A stretch of DNA of 8,698 nt from an uncultured Collinsella sp. Lineage in GTDB: Bacteria; Actinomycetota; Coriobacteriia; Coriobacteriales; Coriobacteriaceae. The stretch covers positions 1 through 8,698 of the forward strand of contig CAADSP010000031.1 of the NCBI GenBank assembly GCA_900751755.1, written 5' to 3'. This document shows, piece after piece, positions 6,150 through 8,698 of the stretch; positions within the stretch are counted from its first letter, which is position 1; every line of letters begins with the position of its first letter. The notes below the pieces were generated by a model. It ran no database searches and was not told the DNA's origin. It saw nothing but the letters and a program-made list of their open reading frames with translations. The position numbers and the translations under genes are program-made.

Positions 6150-8453
6150 TCACGGTCGCTGGCATCGCATGGCAAAGCCCTTCGCAGTCGGCGTGACGGT
6201 AATGTCGCCGTGTTCGATGGTGCATGCGAACGCACCACCCGCTTCCTTAACTGCATCGATGCAGGCATCCGACGGATGGCCGTAACGATTCCCCTCGCCG
6301 GCGCTCGCGATAGAGAACTCGGGCTTAAGCGTGCCCAGCAGGTCTGTGTCGACGGAAACTTTTGAGCCATGATGCCCCAGCTTGAGCACATCGATATCTC
6401 CCACCTCCTGTACAAACTCGCGCTCCTGATCGAGCTCGGCGTCACCAGTAAGGAGCACACGCAGGCTCTTGCCTTCCTGAGCGTAGGAGAGCAGCAAAAC
6501 AAGAGAGTCCTCATTGCCCTCGCCATCCACCGTGTCAAACGGCCACATCACACGAGCCCGAAATGCGCCGATATCGACCGTGTCTCCGCGAGCCACCTGC
6601 CGATACGTTACACCCGGGCGATTCAGAACCTCAGTAGGCGCGCCGTCAAGTGCATCGGCCGCGACCGCAATGGTTCCAACCGAAAAACGATCGAGTACGT
6701 CGGGAAGACCGCCCCAATGGTCTTCATCCCAATGCGTCACGAAGACGGCGTCGATATGGTGGACGTTATTGCGAACCAACGCCGACACCACGCGGTCATC
6801 GAGCCCACAGTCGACGAGTGCCACGGCGCCACCCTGACGAACCAGAATCGCATCGGCCTGGCCAACATCGAGGACCGTTACCGAAGGCGGCGCACATCGA
6901 TCCCAATAGACATACGGAACACCCGCTGCGAGCATTAAACACAGCAGCCCCGCTGCCATGCTCCGCGCGCGGGGGCGTGGCCACCAGACCAAGAGGGCCA
7001 CCAGCGCGAACGGCACCACATATACCAAGGGCGTATCGGGCGGCACGCTTACGGATGCGCCCGGAACGGCAGCAAAGAGCTGTTCAAAGAACAGCGCACA
7101 GCGGGCGACAATCATGGGCACCACGAGCGCCCCGTGACGCAGCAGCGGCACAAGCGAGCAGGGCACCAGCACAACCGATACAGCGAGCAGCACGCTTATC
7201 ACCGGACCGATCACGGCATTTGCAAGTGGGGCAATGAGCGAAAACGTCTCAAATGCGGGAATCGTAACGGGAAGTGTCGCCAGCTGCGAGCACAGCGTGA
7301 CAGACAAAACGCTGGCGACACCCGATGGCATGCCCAGCTCGCCCAAGGCGTAGGTGGCGTAGGGGCAAAAACAAAGGATGGCAAAGACACTGGCGCACGA
7401 AAGCTGAAAACCCATTTCGAACAATACCGTCGGACGCAGCAACACAAAGATTGCCATGGTGACGAACAGAGCCGAGAGGCCATGCCGACGACGCCCGGCG
7501 CCGTTGGCGACAAGCGACGCCGCCACCATGCAGCACGCGCGCACGGCCGAGGGCGAAGCGCCCGTAAAAACGGCATAGGCAGCGAGGGCCAGCACCAACA
7601 GCCCCCGCTGCAGCCCACGAGAGAGGCGTGTCTTTTGCAGGGCGCTCTCAATCACAAACCCCACGATGGCAAGATGACTACCCGAGACAGCGATAAGATG
7701 TGCGGTGCCCGTTACCGAAAACCAATCGCCCGCCGGCTGGGCACGCAGCTCGGCCGAGCGTCCGCAGACAACGCCGGCAATGAGCGAGCGCGCTGGATCG
7801 GTCGCGGGCGCGATAACGGCAAGGAGCTCGTTTCGAAGCCAAGACAACGGGCCTGGAGGGCCCTCGTCGATCGATACCAACCGGACGACTTTAACCTTTC
7901 GAAGCTCGCCCCGAAGCACGCGTGAGCGCCCATACGCATCATTCTCAAAGCGCGAAATTCGACCGATAGCACGTACATGCGAACCGACGCCGAGCTCACG
8001 ATCGCACGACAGCCATACCTGACCCAAATGCTTTTCGCCCGCAAACGCATCGCAGGTATAGGAGTACACACCGTCATTGATGGACGGATCGCCGTGCACA
8101 ACAAACTCAAGACTGCTCGCAGCCCGATTATCCAGTGCCCTCGATGCGTGTAGCGCTCCTATCGCCCAAGCCGCGGACACGACCGCTCCCGCAACGAGGC
8201 CAAGGGCCGCGGCATACAGCCATCGCTTCCACCGCACAAGACGCATACAGGACCGTGCCAATACGATGCACGTCGCAGCCGCGAAGGGAATGGCCATAAG
8301 CAATGTGACGGGCGCCGCCCGCTCTCCCAGCAGCGCATCGGCCGCCATGTTAAGCACTAACCCACAGCTCGCACACAAGCCGGCACAAAGGGCTATCGCC
8401 CACGGCATCAATGGGCGCGGTGGCATCACATGCTCGCGCTCGGTCGCACTCAT
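6150..8453 (-). CDS. comEC: ComEC/Rec2 DNA-uptake channel protein
   Basis: A 767-residue inner-membrane protein that carries single-stranded DNA into the cytoplasm during transformation. Layout: three hydrophobic segments (about 17-36, 48-66, 79-101), then a soluble DUF4131/OB-like loop (about 108-200) containing two cysteines (134, 150). Next is the multi-spanning competence domain (about 203-495) with the signature TGTAHLIAVSGSHLAIV (248-264). A C-terminal metallo-beta-lactamase domain follows (about 520-767). In it LDVGQADAI, HWDEDH (574-579), TGD (669-671), GHHGS (693-697) and NRYGHP (722-727) match the ComEC metal-site motifs, so the nuclease-like domain looks intact. The start is ATG at 8453, whose ATGA overlaps the comEA stop. 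An in-frame TTG at 8465 would add four residues and is less likely. The Shine-Dalgarno sequence is weak, which fits coupling to comEA. comEB is not between comEA and comEC. Confidence 0.95.
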   Translation of the reverse strand: MSATEREHVMPPRPLMPWAIALCAGLCASCGLVLNMAADALLGERAAPVTLLMAIPFAAATCIVLARSCMRLVRWKRWLYAAALGLVAGAVVSAAWAIGALHASRALDNRAASSLEFVVHGDPSINDGVYSYTCDAFAGEKHLGQVWLSCDRELGVGSHVRAIGRISRFENDAYGRSRVLRGELRKVKVVRLVSIDEGPPGPLSWLRNELLAVIAPATDPARSLIAGVVCGRSAELRAQPAGDWFSVTGTAHLIAVSGSHLAIVGFVIESALQKTRLSRGLQRGLLVLALAAYAVFTGASPSAVRACCMVAASLVANGAGRRRHGLSALFVTMAIFVLLRPTVLFEMGFQLSCASVFAILCFCPYATYALGELGMPSGVASVLSVTLCSQLATLPVTIPAFETFSLIAPLANAVIGPVISVLLAVSVVLVPCSLVPLLRHGALVVPMIVARCALFFEQLFAAVPGASVSVPPDTPLVYVVPFALVALLVWWPRPRARSMAAGLLCLMLAAGVPYVYWDRCAPPSVTVLDVGQADAILVRQGGAVALVDCGLDDRVVSALVRNNVHHIDAVFVTHWDEDHWGGLPDVLDRFSVGTIAVAADALDGAPTEVLNRPGVTYRQVARGDTVDIGAFRARVMWPFDTVDGEGNEDSLVLLLSYAQEGKSLRVLLTGDAELDQEREFVQEVGDIDVLKLGHHGSKVSVDTDLLGTLKPEFSIASAGEGNRYGHPSDACIDAVKEAGGAFACTIEHGDITVTPTAKGFAMRCQRP

Positions 8454-8698
8454 ACGCAGATGCAATCTTTAATTTTGGCGAGTTTCTTCTCACCGATCCC
8501 CGATACGCGCATAAGGTCATCGACCGAGGCAAAGGCCCCGTTTTGCGTCCGTTCGTCGATAATTGACTGGGCCATAGAAGGCCCGATGCCCGAAAGCGTC
8601 TGCAGCTCCGCCGCACTTGCCGTATTGATATTCACAAGTCCCGACGAAGACCCTGTACCAGGGGTCGTGGAAGCACTGCTTTCGGCGGGGGCGGCGGG
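8450..8698 (-). CDS. comEA: ComEA DNA receptor, C-terminal 82 residues (cut by window edge)
   Basis: The C-terminal part of the extracytoplasmic, membrane-anchored protein that binds double-stranded DNA for uptake. Visible residues begin in a low-complexity Pro/Ala/Ser/Thr/Gly linker (visible 1-21). It leads into the helix-hairpin-helix domain, which starts VNINTASAAELQTLSGIGPS and has a second hairpin VSGIGEKKLAKIK. The paired GIG motifs are the DNA-backbone contacts of this family. The protein ends KDCICV, with an unusual Cys-x-Cys at the C-terminus. The N-terminal membrane anchor and any SLBB domain lie beyond base 8698. Its stop codon overlaps the comEC start by four bases (ATGA), so the two are co-transcribed and probably co-translated. 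The frame is open to the window edge. Confidence 0.93.
   Translation of the reverse strand, partial: PAAPAESSASTTPGTGSSSGLVNINTASAAELQTLSGIGPSMAQSIIDERTQNGAFASVDDLMRVSGIGEKKLAKIKDCICV

Noticed and set aside
8454..8465. comEC starting at TTG 8465
   Set aside because: The ATG at 8453 overlaps the comEA stop as ATGA, a common coupling arrangement, and needs no rare start codon.
1..8698. A new defence, mobile or otherwise undescribed gene system
   Set aside because: Every substantial gene matches a well-known family by motif and length, the order follows a conserved synteny, and no repeats, integrase, transposase or CRISPR units are visible.

Overview
The window is a block of conserved housekeeping and competence genes, all on the minus strand. 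In transcription order (right to left) they are comEA (3' end only), comEC, holA, rpsT, lepA, dusB, hemW and dnaJ (5' end only). It is GC-rich and compact, and no stretch longer than about 135 bases lacks a gene. I see no mobile element, tRNA, rRNA, CRISPR array, pseudogene or frameshift. The order comEA-comEC-holA-rpsT-lepA-hemW-(hrcA)-dnaJ is an old synteny shared by Firmicutes and Actinobacteria. The base composition, protein style and absence of hrcA suggest a Coriobacteriia-type actinobacterium (Collinsella-like). That assignment is inference and has not been checked by a search.

Region by region. At 8450-8698 is the C-terminal DNA-binding part of ComEA. Its stop codon overlaps the ComEC start (ATGA). 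ComEC (6150-8453) is full length, with an N-terminal membrane and soluble loop region, a competence membrane domain and a C-terminal metallo-beta-lactamase domain. After 78 bases that hold a plausible promoter comes holA (5109-6071), the DNA polymerase III delta (clamp loader) subunit. A 133-base gap then carries an extended -10 promoter, a leader hairpin with a U-run and a doubled Shine-Dalgarno-like sequence in front of rpsT (4709-4975, GTG start). A strong intrinsic terminator (4638-4674) closes rpsT. A TANNNT box only 7 bases before the lepA ATG suggests that lepA (2801-4612) is transcribed as a leaderless mRNA. lepA, dusB (1753-2796) and hemW (518-1750) are separated by only 4 and 2 bases and form a tight operon. 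A 58-base gap with a second promoter-like box then leads into dnaJ (1-459, cut by the window edge).

How the genes fit together. comEA and comEC are the DNA-receptor and channel parts of the transformation apparatus. holA, rpsT, lepA and dusB serve replication, the small ribosomal subunit, translation and tRNA modification. hemW is a heme chaperone of the radical SAM family, and dnaJ is a co-chaperone of Hsp70. Synteny and spacing, rather than one shared pathway, explain why they sit together.

I found no new system. The best leads are regulatory: an identical 11-base element (CCGCTCGGGTA) directly in front of the -10-like boxes of both lepA and dnaJ; a probable leaderless lepA; a hairpin and U-run in the rpsT leader; and the absence of hrcA from its usual place between hemW and dnaJ.
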